Origin: Leptolyngbya sp. FACHB-8
Lineage (GTDB): Bacteria; Cyanobacteriota; Cyanobacteriia; Elainellales; Elainellaceae
Direction of reading: 5' to 3'
Length of the DNA: 64,000 bases
Assembly (NCBI RefSeq): GCF_014695575.1
Contig: NZ_JACJOO010000064.1
Coordinates: 1 to 64,000, forward strand
Part shown: positions 44,208 through 52,957 of the stretch, piece after piece
Position numbering within the stretch: the stretch's first letter is position 1
Layout of the letters: each line of letters starts with the position of its first letter
Made by a program: the position numbers and the translations under genes
Notes under the pieces: model-generated
Seen by the model: only the letters and a program-made list of their open reading frames with translations
The model's database searches: none
Told to the model about the DNA's origin: nothing

Positions 44208-46130
44208 ATGCGATCGCCCATGTCCTCCCCTTCCACTGTCGAATTTCAAGATTGTTTTGATGTCATCGTCGTTGGTGCGGGTCACTCTGGCTGTGAGGCG
44301 GCACTCGCGTCGGCGCGGTTGGGATGCCGCACCCTCCTGCTCACCCTCAATCTGGACAAGATCGCCTGGCAGCCCTGCAATCCGGCAGTCGGGGGGCCAG
44401 CGAAGTCGCAGTTGACCCACGAGGTAGATGCTTTGGGAGGCGAAATCGGCAAGATGGCCGATCGCACTTACCTGCAAAAGCGGGTGCTGAATATATCGCG
44501 AGGCCCTGCGGTATGGGCATTGCGAGCACAGACCGACAAGCGCGAATACGCCGCCATCATGAAGGGGATTATCGAGAACCAGCCCAACTTGATGGTGCGG
44601 GAAAGTATGGTAACCGACCTGGTCTTGGGCAAGAACGACGAAATCATTGGGGTAGAAACCTACTTCGGCGTTGCCTTCGGCTGCAAAGCTGTGATTTTGA
44701 CCACCGGGACATTTCTGGGCGGACGCATCTGGGTTGGCAACAAGTCGATGGCAGCTGGACGAGCCGGGGAATTCGCCGCCGAAGGACTAACGGAAACCCT
44801 GAATCAGATCGGGTTTGAAGTCGGGCGCTTAAAAACAGGAACTCCAGCCCGGGTGGATCGGCGCTCAGTCGATTACACCGCCATGGAGTTGCAACCCGGT
44901 GATGAGGATGTGCGCTGGTTCAGCTTTGATCCGGAGGTCTGGGTAGAGCGGGAGCAGATGCCGTGCTATTTAACCCGCACGACAGCAGAAACTCACCGCC
45001 TGATTCGGGAAAACCTGCACATGTCTCCGGTCTATGGGGGTTGGGTTGATGCCAAGGGGCCACGCTACTGCCCCAGTATTGAAGACAAAATTGTACGGTT
45101 CGTCGATAAGGATTCTCACCAAATCTTCATTGAGCCAGAAGGACGGGATAGCCCAGAACTCTACATCCAGGGGTTCTCCACCGGGTTGCCCGAAAACCTA
45201 CAGTTGCAGATGTTGCGATCGCTCCCCGGCCTCGAAAACTGCATTATGCTACGCCCTGCCTATGCCGTGGAGTACGATTACATTCCGGCTACCCAGTGCT
45301 ACCCCACGCTAATGACGAAGAAAGTAGAGGGGCTATTCTGTGCCGGACAAATTAATGGCACCACTGGCTACGAAGAAGCCGCGGCTCAGGGCTTAGTAGC
45401 AGGCATTAACGCCGTACGCTTTGCCCAGGGCCAAGAGATGATCGTCTTTCCCCGTGAGCAGAGCTATATCGGCACGCTCATCGACGACCTGTGCACAAAG
45501 GATTTGCGGGAACCGTATCGGATGCTAACCTCACGATCCGAGTATCGGCTTATTCTGCGCTCCGACAATGCCGATCAGCGGCTCACCCCTCTGGGCCGCG
45601 AGATTGGCCTGATTGACGATCGCCGCTGGGATTTGTATACCCAGAAGCAGGAGGCGATCGCGGCTGAAAAAGAACGCCTTCACAGCACCCGCGTTAAACA
45701 ACACGATGCGATCGGTCAACAGATCGTGGAGGATACTCAGCAAGCAATCAAAGGTTCGATTACGCTGGCCGATTTACTGCGTCGTCCCGGTTTCCACTAC
45801 GGCAACCTGACACATTACGGATTAGGCAATGCATCCCTGAACCGGGAGGAACGGGATGGCGTCGAAATTGAAATTAAATATTCCGGATACTTACAACGGC
45901 AGCAGAATCAGATCGACCAGATCAGCCGCCAGGCAAACCGTCCCCTCCCCGCAGATCTGGATTACCACACCATCGACACTCTTTCTAAGGAGTCGCGTGA
46001 GAAGCTGGCAGCAGTACGGCCCCTGACCATTGGTCAGGCCGCACGTATTGGTGGCGTGAATCCAGCCGATATTAACGCGCTGCTCCTACATCTAGAGATC
46101 AGCGCTCGCCGAAAAGCCGCAGCAGTTTAG
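44208..46130 (+). CDS. mnmG: tRNA uridine 5-carboxymethylaminomethyl enzyme MnmG
   Basis: 640 aa, the usual MnmG/GidA length. The FAD motif [14 protein letters not shown] is near residue 22, followed by [13 protein letters not shown] and the conserved [17 protein letters not shown]. With MnmE it makes the cmnm5 group at U34 of certain tRNAs. Start ATG 44208 or ATG 44220. The ATG is only 29 bp after the nested hairpin cluster 43933-44178, so the promoter must lie within or very near those repeats, a possible effect of the insertion on expression. Confidence 0.94.
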   Translation: MRSPMSSPSTVEFQDCFDVIVVGAGHSGCEAALASARLGCRTLLLTLNLDKIAWQPCNPAVGGPAKSQLTHEVDALGGEIGKMADRTYLQKRVLNISRGPAVWALRAQTDKREYAAIMKGIIENQPNLMVRESMVTDLVLGKNDEIIGVETYFGVAFGCKAVILTTGTFLGGRIWVGNKSMAAGRAGEFAAEGLTETLNQIGFEVGRLKTGTPARVDRRSVDYTAMELQPGDEDVRWFSFDPEVWVEREQMPCYLTRTTAETHRLIRENLHMSPVYGGWVDAKGPRYCPSIEDKIVRFVDKDSHQIFIEPEGRDSPELYIQGFSTGLPENLQLQMLRSLPGLENCIMLRPAYAVEYDYIPATQCYPTLMTKKVEGLFCAGQINGTTGYEEAAAQGLVAGINAVRFAQGQEMIVFPREQSYIGTLIDDLCTKDLREPYRMLTSRSEYRLILRSDNADQRLTPLGREIGLIDDRRWDLYTQKQEAIAAEKERLHSTRVKQHDAIGQQIVEDTQQAIKGSITLADLLRRPGFHYGNLTHYGLGNASLNREERDGVEIEIKYSGYLQRQQNQIDQISRQANRPLPADLDYHTIDTLSKESREKLAAVRPLTIGQAARIGGVNPADINALLLHLEISARRKAAAV

Positions 46131-46166
46131 CCGCTGTAGGCTGACACCAGTTGATTACAAGTGATG

Positions 46167-46213
46167 CATTTTGTTGAGTCGAGTGTATGAGACGTACTCA
46201 ACTCAACAAAATG
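46167..46213. terminator. Inverted repeat after mnmG
   Basis: CATTTTGTTGAGT pairs with ACTCAACAAAATG across about 20 bases. It could be a terminator or a weak member of the hairpin class. The rest of 46214-46414 contains a short GCTGTGT...ACACAGC inverted pair and no gene. Confidence 0.6.
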
Positions 46214-46414
46214 GGTGACTTTGACTAAAACGCACTTCAGAATGGGCTGACTGATTCACCATCCGCTACATATGGCGTAATTTGCTGTGTTCGTTGAGTT
46301 TTCTCACCAGACACAGCAAGGTGAATAAGCTTTGAAAACCACCCAAATTGATGATGAATCCCTTCAGCATTTCCCTCACACTGCGGGAGACAACACTAAA
46401 ACGGATTCATAGCT

Positions 46415-47374
46415 ATGAAGTATCGGAGACTCGGTAGCAGTGATCTGAATGTTTCTGAGATCAGCTTGGGGTCGTGGTTAACCTACAGTGGGGGAGTCGA
46501 GCGGCAACAGGCCGAAGCGTGTATCCACAAAGCCTTTGATCTGGGCATCAACTTTATTGACACCGCCAATGTTTACGGGCGCGGTGCAGCAGAATCTCTG
46601 TTAGGGGAAGTGTTGCAGGGAGTCGATCGCAGCTCCTATGTTCTCGCGACCAAAGTGTACTTTCCCATGTCAGATACCGATCGCGGTCTATCTGCAGCAC
46701 AAATCCGCAAACAAGTGGATGCCTCTCTACAACGACTTCGCGTAGATTATGTGGATCTCTACCAGTGCCATCGCTACGACGTGAATACACCTCTGGAAGA
46801 AACCATGATGGCGCTCACGGAAGTCGTACAGCAGGGAAAAGCCCGCTACATCGGCTTTAGCGAATGGAACGCTAGCCAAATTCAAGCCGCGTTAGATATG
46901 CCCGATGCGGCCAAGTTTGTGTCTAGCCAGCCCCAATACTCAATGTTATGGCGACAGCCTGAAGCAGAAGTTTTTCCCCTATGTGCAGCCCATGGGATTG
47001 GCCAAATTGTGTGGTCACCTTTAGCCCAAGGAGTCTTGACTGGAAAATACAAACCCGGTGAAGCACCACCCCAGGATTCCCGCGCATCCAATGACAAGAT
47101 GAATGGATTTATGAATGATTTGATGAGCGATCGCACCCTCGCTGCCGTTCAAAACCTCAAACCTATTGCCGAACGGCTTAATATCTCCATGGCTCAACTG
47201 GCCCTCGCCTGGATTCTACGTGATGAGCGCGTGTCGTCGGCAATCGTTGGAGCCAGTCGCCCCGAACAGTTAGCGGACAACGCAGCTGCATCTGACGTTG
47301 AGCTGAGTGCTGAGATACTGCGGGAGATTGATAACGTTCTGGCTCCAGCCATGCCTCAAACCGCAGCCCGGTAA
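46415..47374 (+). CDS. Aldo/keto reductase, Kv-beta-like
   Basis: 319 aa. The N-terminus MKYRRLGSSDLNVSEISLGSW and the catalytic set (D and Y in FIDTANVYGRGAAESLLG, K in ATKVYFP, H in YQCHRYD) follow the AKR pattern, closest to the K+-channel beta-subunit/YghZ-type branch. Such enzymes reduce aldehydes with NADPH. No neighbour points to a substrate. A terminator follows at 47437-47474. Confidence 0.87.
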   Translation: MKYRRLGSSDLNVSEISLGSWLTYSGGVERQQAEACIHKAFDLGINFIDTANVYGRGAAESLLGEVLQGVDRSSYVLATKVYFPMSDTDRGLSAAQIRKQVDASLQRLRVDYVDLYQCHRYDVNTPLEETMMALTEVVQQGKARYIGFSEWNASQIQAALDMPDAAKFVSSQPQYSMLWRQPEAEVFPLCAAHGIGQIVWSPLAQGVLTGKYKPGEAPPQDSRASNDKMNGFMNDLMSDRTLAAVQNLKPIAERLNISMAQLALAWILRDERVSSAIVGASRPEQLADNAAASDVELSAEILREIDNVLAPAMPQTAAR

Positions 47375-47436
47375 AGTAACGGGTTGCTTGCTAGGTGTCG
47401 TGTGCGTACACCATACCCAGCAAGTATGCATAAGCT

Positions 47437-47474
47437 AAAAAAAACTCGGCTCCAGTCGCAGGGCCGAGTTTTAG
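47437..47474 (+). terminator. Rho-independent terminator, bidirectional
   Basis: AAACTCGGC (47442-47450) pairs with GCCGAGTTT (47463-47471), with A-run before and T-run after. Serves the aldo/keto reductase and perhaps the convergent small gene. Confidence 0.8.
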
Positions 47475-47551
47475 ACTTTGTGTTGTTGATACAGTCTTCA
47501 GCAGGGAACACACTTAACAAAACCAAAGCAGGGGGCTAAAAGCCCGAAAAA

Positions 47552-47839
47552 TTAGTCGAAAACCCAATCAAACAGGGAGGCATTTAGCGATCGCCATTCC
47601 TCCAGACTGAGTTGATGTTGCTCGTACCAATCCCGCACCAATTGGCTCAGTTGGCTACAGGCTTCATAGCGGCTAATCAGTTGTTTCGCCGCCCGAATGG
47701 CCTGAAACTGTTCTTCATACACCTGACGAATATGAAGACGCTTTCGAGAGGCCGAATAGCAAACGCTACGGTAGCCGTCTTCCTCCTTCACCAATTCGAT
47801 TACCCAACTTTGGTAGAAATCAATCAAATCACCACTCAT
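47552..47839 (-). CDS. Small conserved helical hypothetical protein
   Basis: 95 aa from ATG 47839 (SGDLIDFYQSWVIELVKEEDGYRSVCYSA). Soluble, helical, with a W-rich C-terminal end (LSLEEWRSLNASLFDWVFD). It resembles small hypotheticals seen across cyanobacteria; no function known to me. An earlier ATG/other start at 47869 would add ten residues. Confidence 0.6.
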   Translation of the reverse strand: MSGDLIDFYQSWVIELVKEEDGYRSVCYSASRKRLHIRQVYEEQFQAIRAAKQLISRYEACSQLSQLVRDWYEQHQLSLEEWRSLNASLFDWVFD

Positions 47840-48180
47840 TCCGGTCAAATCCTTCAGGTAACAACACAACTCGAATAATGGAATGGGGCTTTGTTCAGGG
47901 ATGTCTCTACTTTAACCAAGTCTTCTCCTAACAACCCATGGCAACTTAGCGGAATATAGTTCCGCCAACTGTGCAAATTTCATCCCAGAATCAAACTTGA
48001 ACCATTAAATACGCACCTGAAAGTAACCCTTTTTCAAGGAACCACTGCGTTTAACTGAACTTGCTAAACAGCTCGCAGCCTTAATCGCACGATTTTTGAG
48101 AAGGTATTCTCCCTGCCCAAGCGTTGGATACAAGCAGTTTTACGAGGGCGGTGGACTTTACCCGCCCCCGGATAGCCTTG

Positions 48181-48256
48181 GCCTGGTTAGTTAGGCATTC
48201 GAAGCTAATTGAAGGCATTGCCTTTAATTAGCTTCGAATGCCCTAACTAACCAGGC
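48181..48256. repeat. Long hairpin with bulge
   Basis: GCCTGGTTAGTTAG and CATTCGAAGCTAATT pair with their complements (one bulged base), with an inner AAGGCA..TGCCTT pair. About 30 bp of stem. Confidence 0.8.
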
Positions 48257-48541
48257 GATCGCAATAAAACCGGATTTAACACTTACAGAAGTGAGATTTA
48301 CCCGATACGTTTCACTCACAAAAAACACGACCTACAACACCAGCCCAAATTATTGTTGAAAAACTGTCCAGGAAACTGGTAGATCCAACATAGTTGGTAT
48401 GCTTTGGATGAAACCTTGCAAGCTCGCTTATGTGTAACAGCACTTCTTCAAAGCCCTCATCAACTGGCCAGCACCTTGTGCTATATCCGTTGGGTTTCAA
48501 CCGGTTCTATAGCTTCCTACACTCCTAAGGAGCGTGCGTCG

Positions 48542-48612
48542 AACAACCTGTAACTCTTTTTGTGGGAGTGGTGGCTTTGCTACCACTCCCACAAAAAGAG
48601 TTACAGGTTGTT
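48542..48612. repeat. Hairpin element, family B copy (34-bp stem)
   Basis: Arms from 48542 and to 48612 around TTT with a single mismatch near the tip. Stem base CCTGTAACTCTTTTTGTGGG matches the copy at 20076-20146; the tip (GTGGTGGC) differs. The right flank GATTCCTAAG and left flank TCCTAAGGAGC equal the flanks of the gene-splitting copy. Confidence 0.85.
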
Positions 48613-48693
48613 TTATTTGTGATTCCTAAGAAACACAGCTGTTTCTTTCATGTTTCACGGTTCTACCCAGTGAGGAACTCACATCTTGTAGCC

Positions 48694-48749
48694 AACCCCA
48701 GAAGCTCTATTTTTCGTGGAGGCACACGAAAAATAGAGCTTCTGGGGTT
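48694..48749. repeat. Hairpin element, family H copy 2 (25-bp perfect stem)
   Basis: Arms 48694-48718 and 48725-48749, loop GAGGCA. Shares AGAAGC.CTATTTTTCGTG with the copy at 10061-10116. Confidence 0.88.
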
Positions 48750-48866
48750 TGGTGCAAAATCCGACCTGAGATAGGGCACGCCATCAACTCTAAGACAGAC
48801 ACGATAGTTCACACTTTCCACTAGCAGAATTCGATAAGCTAAAGGGGAGAGCAATCAGGAATTATT

Positions 48867-49370
48867 ATGAGAGCAATCAATTTTGCCAATGAGCGCAGAT
48901 CCTGGGCATCCGTCATTCTATTCACCCTGGGTCTGTGGCTGGGCGGTAGTCTGGTAGTCAGCTTGATCGTCATGCCTACGCTATACGTTGCTGGCATGAT
49001 GGCTGAAAGCGGCTTTACCTCCGTGGGCTATAGCCTGTTTTGGGTACTGAATCGGACCGAGTTGCTGTGTGCCTCGGTGGTTTTGACAGGCGTACTGGTG
49101 CTAGCCCAAAACTCGATTATCCATGATGGCCGACGGGCGATCGCCCTGGCTACACTTCTTCTCACCATCCCGCTACTCTACACCTACATTCTGACGCCCG
49201 AAATGATAGCGCTGGGAGCACAGCTCGACCTGTTCAGCGATCGCCTCAGCATTTCGCCCACGATGGATTGGCTGCATGGCGGCTACTGGAGCATGGAAAT
49301 CCTCAAGTTCGGCCTTGGCCTCTGGCTGTTCCGGCAGATTGATCAGGCTCGTACGCTTCCATCCTCCTAA
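48867..49370 (+). CDS. DUF4149-like four-helix membrane protein
   Basis: 167 aa with four hydrophobic segments (about residues 15-42, 60-85, 90-110 and 140-160). The size, helix spacing and LGLWLGGSLVVSLIVMPTLY opening resemble DUF4149-type membrane proteins in cyanobacteria. Function unknown. AGGA lies about ten bases before the ATG. Confidence 0.72.
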   Translation: MRAINFANERRSWASVILFTLGLWLGGSLVVSLIVMPTLYVAGMMAESGFTSVGYSLFWVLNRTELLCASVVLTGVLVLAQNSIIHDGRRAIALATLLLTIPLLYTYILTPEMIALGAQLDLFSDRLSISPTMDWLHGGYWSMEILKFGLGLWLFRQIDQARTLPSS

Positions 49371-49706
49371 AAATAAGGAACGGCTGCGATCGCGAGTTTA
49401 TTAGCAGAAGAGTGGAGCTTACTCCACTCTTTTTTTGGCTCGGTTCCTACAAAAAATCTATTTTTACGGTTCTTTAATATGCCAGCACACAAATTTCGAC
49501 TGCCAAATTAGGACAAAGAGAATATGAAGCTGCGCCCTGTTCTACGCCCTGTTCCACGCCCTGCCACCTTATAGTACAGCTCCATATCGAATTGGTATTA
49601 AGTATGAAAACCTGGAAAACAAAGTGTGAAAATATACCTTTAGAACGTGGGATCTTCCGGCTGACAGGGCATCCTATACATAGGTCTGGATGAGGAAAAA
49701 CACACT
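49371..49706. other. Intergenic gap with terminator
   Basis: 336 bp. A short AGAGTGGAG...CTCCACTCTTTTTTT hairpin at about 49409-49435 looks like the terminator of the DUF4149-like gene. A direct repeat CGCCCTGTTC.ACGCCCTG occurs near 49533-49560. No gene. Confidence 0.6.
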
Positions 49707-49961
49707 ATGACGATGCAATTAATCATTCCTGATCCTGTTTTGGAAGCGCTGCGGATTCCCAATCAGCAGGTTGAGCAGGAGTTGTTGAAGGAATTGGCGA
49801 TCGCTCTGTACGATCGCGAAATGCTCCCCTTTAGCAAAGCTGCCGAACTGGCGCAGATGGACAAACAGGAATTCAGCCGAATTGCCGCCCATCGAGATAT
49901 TAGCCGCCGTTGTACTGTCACCGATGTAAATGGGCATCCCGTCTACACTTGCAGCGAATAA
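49707..49961 (+). CDS. UPF0175-family antitoxin-like protein
   Basis: 84 aa. The ELLKELAIALYDREMLPFSKAAELAQMDKQEFSRIAAHRDI block is the UPF0175 signature, a small helix-turn-helix-type protein often paired with a PIN-domain or DUF3368 toxin. No toxin gene follows: the next 90 bp are hairpin elements and the next gene is on the other strand. It may be an orphan antitoxin or a stand-alone regulator. Confidence 0.78.
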   Translation: MTMQLIIPDPVLEALRIPNQQVEQELLKELAIALYDREMLPFSKAAELAQMDKQEFSRIAAHRDISRRCTVTDVNGHPVYTCSE

Positions 49962-49984
49962 AGTTCAATCACAAGTAAATTTAG

Positions 49985-50043
49985 ATGTCTATGATAAAAA
50001 GTGGCACGGTGCTTTGCGCCGTGCCACTTTTTATCATAGACAT
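49985..50043. repeat. Hairpin element, family D copy 2 (28-bp stem)
   Basis: Arms 49985-50012 and 50016-50043, loop TTT, one mismatch near the tip. Flanks ACAAGTAAATTTAGATG and CATTTAACCC match the copy at 16231-16293. Confidence 0.85.
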
Positions 50044-50058
50044 TTAACCCAACATGAC

Positions 50059-50149
50059 CAGGACTTACGCATTTACGTTGGGTGTGGTGTGCGAAGCACA
50101 CCACACCCAACGTAAATGCTCTAAATATGGTGGGCTTGCGTAAGCCCTG
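50059..50149. mobile_element. Hairpin MITE, family C copy 2
   Basis: 91 bp. Terminal repeats CAGGACTTACGCA (50059-50071) and TGCGTAAGCCCTG (50137-50149). A 5-bp direct repeat ATGAC lies outside each end (50054-50058, 50150-50154). Core stem of 24 bp (50069-50092 with 50096-50119) is perfect, loop GAA. The element sits within 20 bp of the family D copy. Confidence 0.88.
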
Positions 50150-50203
50150 ATGACACAGGATGCTTTTCTCTCCAAGGGCAAGAGAAATCATCTTAAACGG
50201 GCT

Positions 50204-51754
50204 TTAGGGTAGGGTTGGTACGTCCAAAGCAGGTGTGAAATTGATCTGAGATTCCCAGGTAATCAGGGTAATGCCCACCGCTTGCTCCAGTTGGGTCAGG
50301 CTGTTCAAGAACGCGATTTCTGCTTCCAGTTGTGCATTTTGGGCATTCACCAACGCTTCTTCTCGCTGGCTCAGATCCAGTAAGGTAACCCCGCCCCGGC
50401 CCCGCCGAAACTTTTCGCGATCGCCCTGCAATTGCAACGCGGCCGCCTCGGAGGCTCGGCGTGCTGCTTCTACCCGTAGTTGATTCGATCGCACGTCCTC
50501 CAGGCGCGTCGTTACCTCGTTGCGAATTGCCGTCGTTACACGTGCCAGTTCATTTTCGCTCTGCAACAGGTTTACCTGGCTACGGCGGCGCTCTGTCTCC
50601 AAGCGTTCATCCCCCAAAGGTCGGGTCACGACCAACCCCAATCGGGCCTCCGCATCATCGCCCATAGTAGCGCGCCCCTCCGCATCCAGTTGCCAGCGCT
50701 GATTATCCGCTGCAATATCCACGCTCACCTGCTCTACCTGGGTCGCAAGCTGAGCCCTGCGATAGTCAGGCCGTTGTTGATAAGCCGTTTCTAATAATGC
50801 CGTGAGCTTCAGGCTGGGTACTTGCTCCAGTGCCGCTGTAAACCACCGAGCAACTTCATCCAGTGATGCGACAAACTGGATCGGCTCATCACTACCAATT
50901 AAATTCAGCAGATTTGTATTAGCCTGGGCCAATTGGTTACGTGCATTTTGCAAGTCTCGTTCGGCATTGGCAATATTGCCGTCGGCTTCCACCAAATCAA
51001 CTCGGGGACGCCGACCAGCCTGTACCAGAGCGTTGATGATTGCGTTCTGGTCACGACGTCGCTCCAGGGCCTGCTCCTGAATCCGAACCGCTTCCTGTTG
51101 CTGAATCAGGTCAGTGTAGCTAGTTATGGCCTGAGTGATGGTCTCCGTGGTTTGCTGTTGCAGGGCCAGCTGATTACGCTGCTCGGTCAGGCGTGCCTGG
51201 GTGATAGGGGCCCGGTTAATGCGTTCACCAAAGCCTCGCAGAAGCGGTTGGCGCACAATCAATTCGACAGGCTGATCATCGAGTGGGTCGATCGCCAATT
51301 CTAACCTGGTACCAATTGGGGTCAGGGTTTCGGCTGTGACCCGGGCCGACTCATCGGTGGTCGTGCGGTCTTCCCTCACAAACTCATTCTCCGAATCTTC
51401 TAAGCGTTGCGTCACGGCCAGGGAAAGCCGGGGAGTAATGTCGGGGTCAAATCGGCTCTCTGCCTCCACCAGTTGTTGTTGCTGCACAATCCGCTCTAGC
51501 AGGGCATCTCGTAGTTCGCGATTGCCTTCAAGCACCAAATCAATGAGTTGAGGCAGACGGAGGGGTACCTGTTGGAAATCAGTGGATTCTGAGAGAGAAG
51601 TTTGGGGTGTGGACTGAAACAGGGGAGAGACAGGGGCAACTCCCGTTGGGATAGTAGGATCGAGCGGCTGTGCAGTTCCGGCTGGAACTATAGAACCCAA
51701 CAGCACACCTGTGAGAAGACTCATTTTGAGCCATGGATGGCGATCGCCCAACAT
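50204..51754 (-). CDS. TolC-family outer-membrane efflux protein
   Basis: 516 aa. A signal peptide (residues ~10-29) and two similar helical repeats of ~200 residues (for example ESRFDPDITPRLSLAVTQR and QLAQANTNLLNLIGS) give the TolC layout of outer-membrane beta-barrel plus periplasmic coiled coils. It starts 6 bp after the permease stop, so it belongs to the efflux operon. The cargo is unknown. Confidence 0.86.
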   Translation of the reverse strand: MLGDRHPWLKMSLLTGVLLGSIVPAGTAQPLDPTIPTGVAPVSPLFQSTPQTSLSESTDFQQVPLRLPQLIDLVLEGNRELRDALLERIVQQQQLVEAESRFDPDITPRLSLAVTQRLEDSENEFVREDRTTTDESARVTAETLTPIGTRLELAIDPLDDQPVELIVRQPLLRGFGERINRAPITQARLTEQRNQLALQQQTTETITQAITSYTDLIQQQEAVRIQEQALERRRDQNAIINALVQAGRRPRVDLVEADGNIANAERDLQNARNQLAQANTNLLNLIGSDEPIQFVASLDEVARWFTAALEQVPSLKLTALLETAYQQRPDYRRAQLATQVEQVSVDIAADNQRWQLDAEGRATMGDDAEARLGLVVTRPLGDERLETERRRSQVNLLQSENELARVTTAIRNEVTTRLEDVRSNQLRVEAARRASEAAALQLQGDREKFRRGRGGVTLLDLSQREEALVNAQNAQLEAEIAFLNSLTQLEQAVGITLITWESQINFTPALDVPTLP

Positions 51755-51760
51755 CCTCCT

Positions 51761-52957
51761 CTAATCTCCCCGCAGTGCATCAACAATATCTAAGCGAGCG
51801 ACCCGCAAAGCTGGCAGCAGGCTGGCCCCGACCCCTACGGCAAAAGCAGCTCCCATGGAGATTGCTGCATCCTGCGAGCGAAACGTGTAGGGAACCTCAA
51901 AGACTTGCTTAGCCGCCACCTGGGTCAAGAAGTGTACCGTTACCACTGCAGCGACTCCACCTAGCAGGCTCAGAACCGCTGCCTCGGTAATAAACTGAGC
52001 CATCACCTCCAGATCTGTGGCACCTAACGCTCGCCGCAGACCAATTTCTCGGGTTCGCTCTACCACCGCTGCCACTGTGATATTGGCAATTCCCACTCCG
52101 CCAATCACCAGGGCCAGCAGCCCCACTCCTTTCAATACTCGGGCTGACGCTCGCTGCTGCTGTTCTTCTTTGTAGAGATCTTCCGCATTACTTCCAATCT
52201 GAACATTAAAACCGGGATAGCGCTGCTTGAAAAAGGTTTCCAACGATTCCTCTACTGTCTTGTAAGTGCTCAGTTGGGCAAGAGCAAGTTGTGCCCGTTC
52301 CATGTTGTACCCGCCGGCCAGCACACTGGTATAACTCTGAGTAAACCAGACGGTTCCAGTTGGTTCTTCGTCTGCCCAGTTTTTCTTGGTTTCGCTTACC
52401 CCAATTACAGTGAAGCGGGTTCCGGCAATATAGATACCTTGCCCAATCGGAGACACGTCCTGAAATAGGCGACCGGCTAACGCTTCATCCACGATGACCA
52501 CAGCGTAGTACTGCTCAAAATCCACCGGGCTGAAAAATCGCCCTTGCAGAATTTGCCGTCCGGTCGTTTGCTGGTAGTTCTGTGAAACACCAACCATATC
52601 TACCTGGGTGGCTACTACATCCTGGTATTGCACCTCAGAAATGCCCCAAATGTTGGTCGTAAAGCTATAGTCACGGATGCCCGCCACCTCCCGACGCGCC
52701 GTTTCGATCTCCTCGGCAGTGAGGCGAGGTGGATCTTTATCCCAGGTGGGGTCGTAAATAAAGGGAGAGACGTAGGGGTTATCACGTTCTGCAAGCTTCT
52801 GATTGAGCTGGGTCGTAGTAATGGCATCGATGTTAAGAGTGGCATTGACCGCAGCAACTCCCATAAAAATGCCGAGAGCCGTCAGCCCCGATCGCACCCA
52901 ATTACCTCGCAGATCGTTGAATGTAACCTGCAATAAATCTAGAGGAGAGAGGCTCAT
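51761..52957 (-). CDS. MacB/FtsX-type ABC permease
   Basis: 398 aa. One helix near residue 25 (VRSGLTALGIFMGVAAVNA), a large periplasmic domain, and three helices at the C-terminal end (GVGLLALVIGGVGIANITVAAVVERTREIGLRRALGA) match MacB/FtsX permeases. The adjacent genes encode adaptor and TolC; the ATPase is encoded separately at 54929-55678. It shares ATGA with the end of the adaptor gene (4-bp overlap). Confidence 0.88.
   Translation of the reverse strand: MSLSPLDLLQVTFNDLRGNWVRSGLTALGIFMGVAAVNATLNIDAITTTQLNQKLAERDNPYVSPFIYDPTWDKDPPRLTAEEIETARREVAGIRDYSFTTNIWGISEVQYQDVVATQVDMVGVSQNYQQTTGRQILQGRFFSPVDFEQYYAVVIVDEALAGRLFQDVSPIGQGIYIAGTRFTVIGVSETKKNWADEEPTGTVWFTQSYTSVLAGGYNMERAQLALAQLSTYKTVEESLETFFKQRYPGFNVQIGSNAEDLYKEEQQQRASARVLKGVGLLALVIGGVGIANITVAAVVERTREIGLRRALGATDLEVMAQFITEAAVLSLLGGVAAVVTVHFLTQVAAKQVFEVPYTFRSQDAAISMGAAFAVGVGASLLPALRVARLDIVDALRGD

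Larger units (their letters stand above)
47870..48866. other. About 1 kb gene-free region with three hairpins
   Basis: Hairpins at 48181-48256, 48542-48612 and 48694-48749. A 62-codon frame at 48312-48500 (minus) has no visible domain or ribosome site and I do not call it. Otherwise nothing recognisable. Confidence 0.6.

Noticed and set aside
48312-48500. 62-codon minus-strand frame
   Set aside because: No ribosome site, no domain, and composition unlike neighbouring genes.
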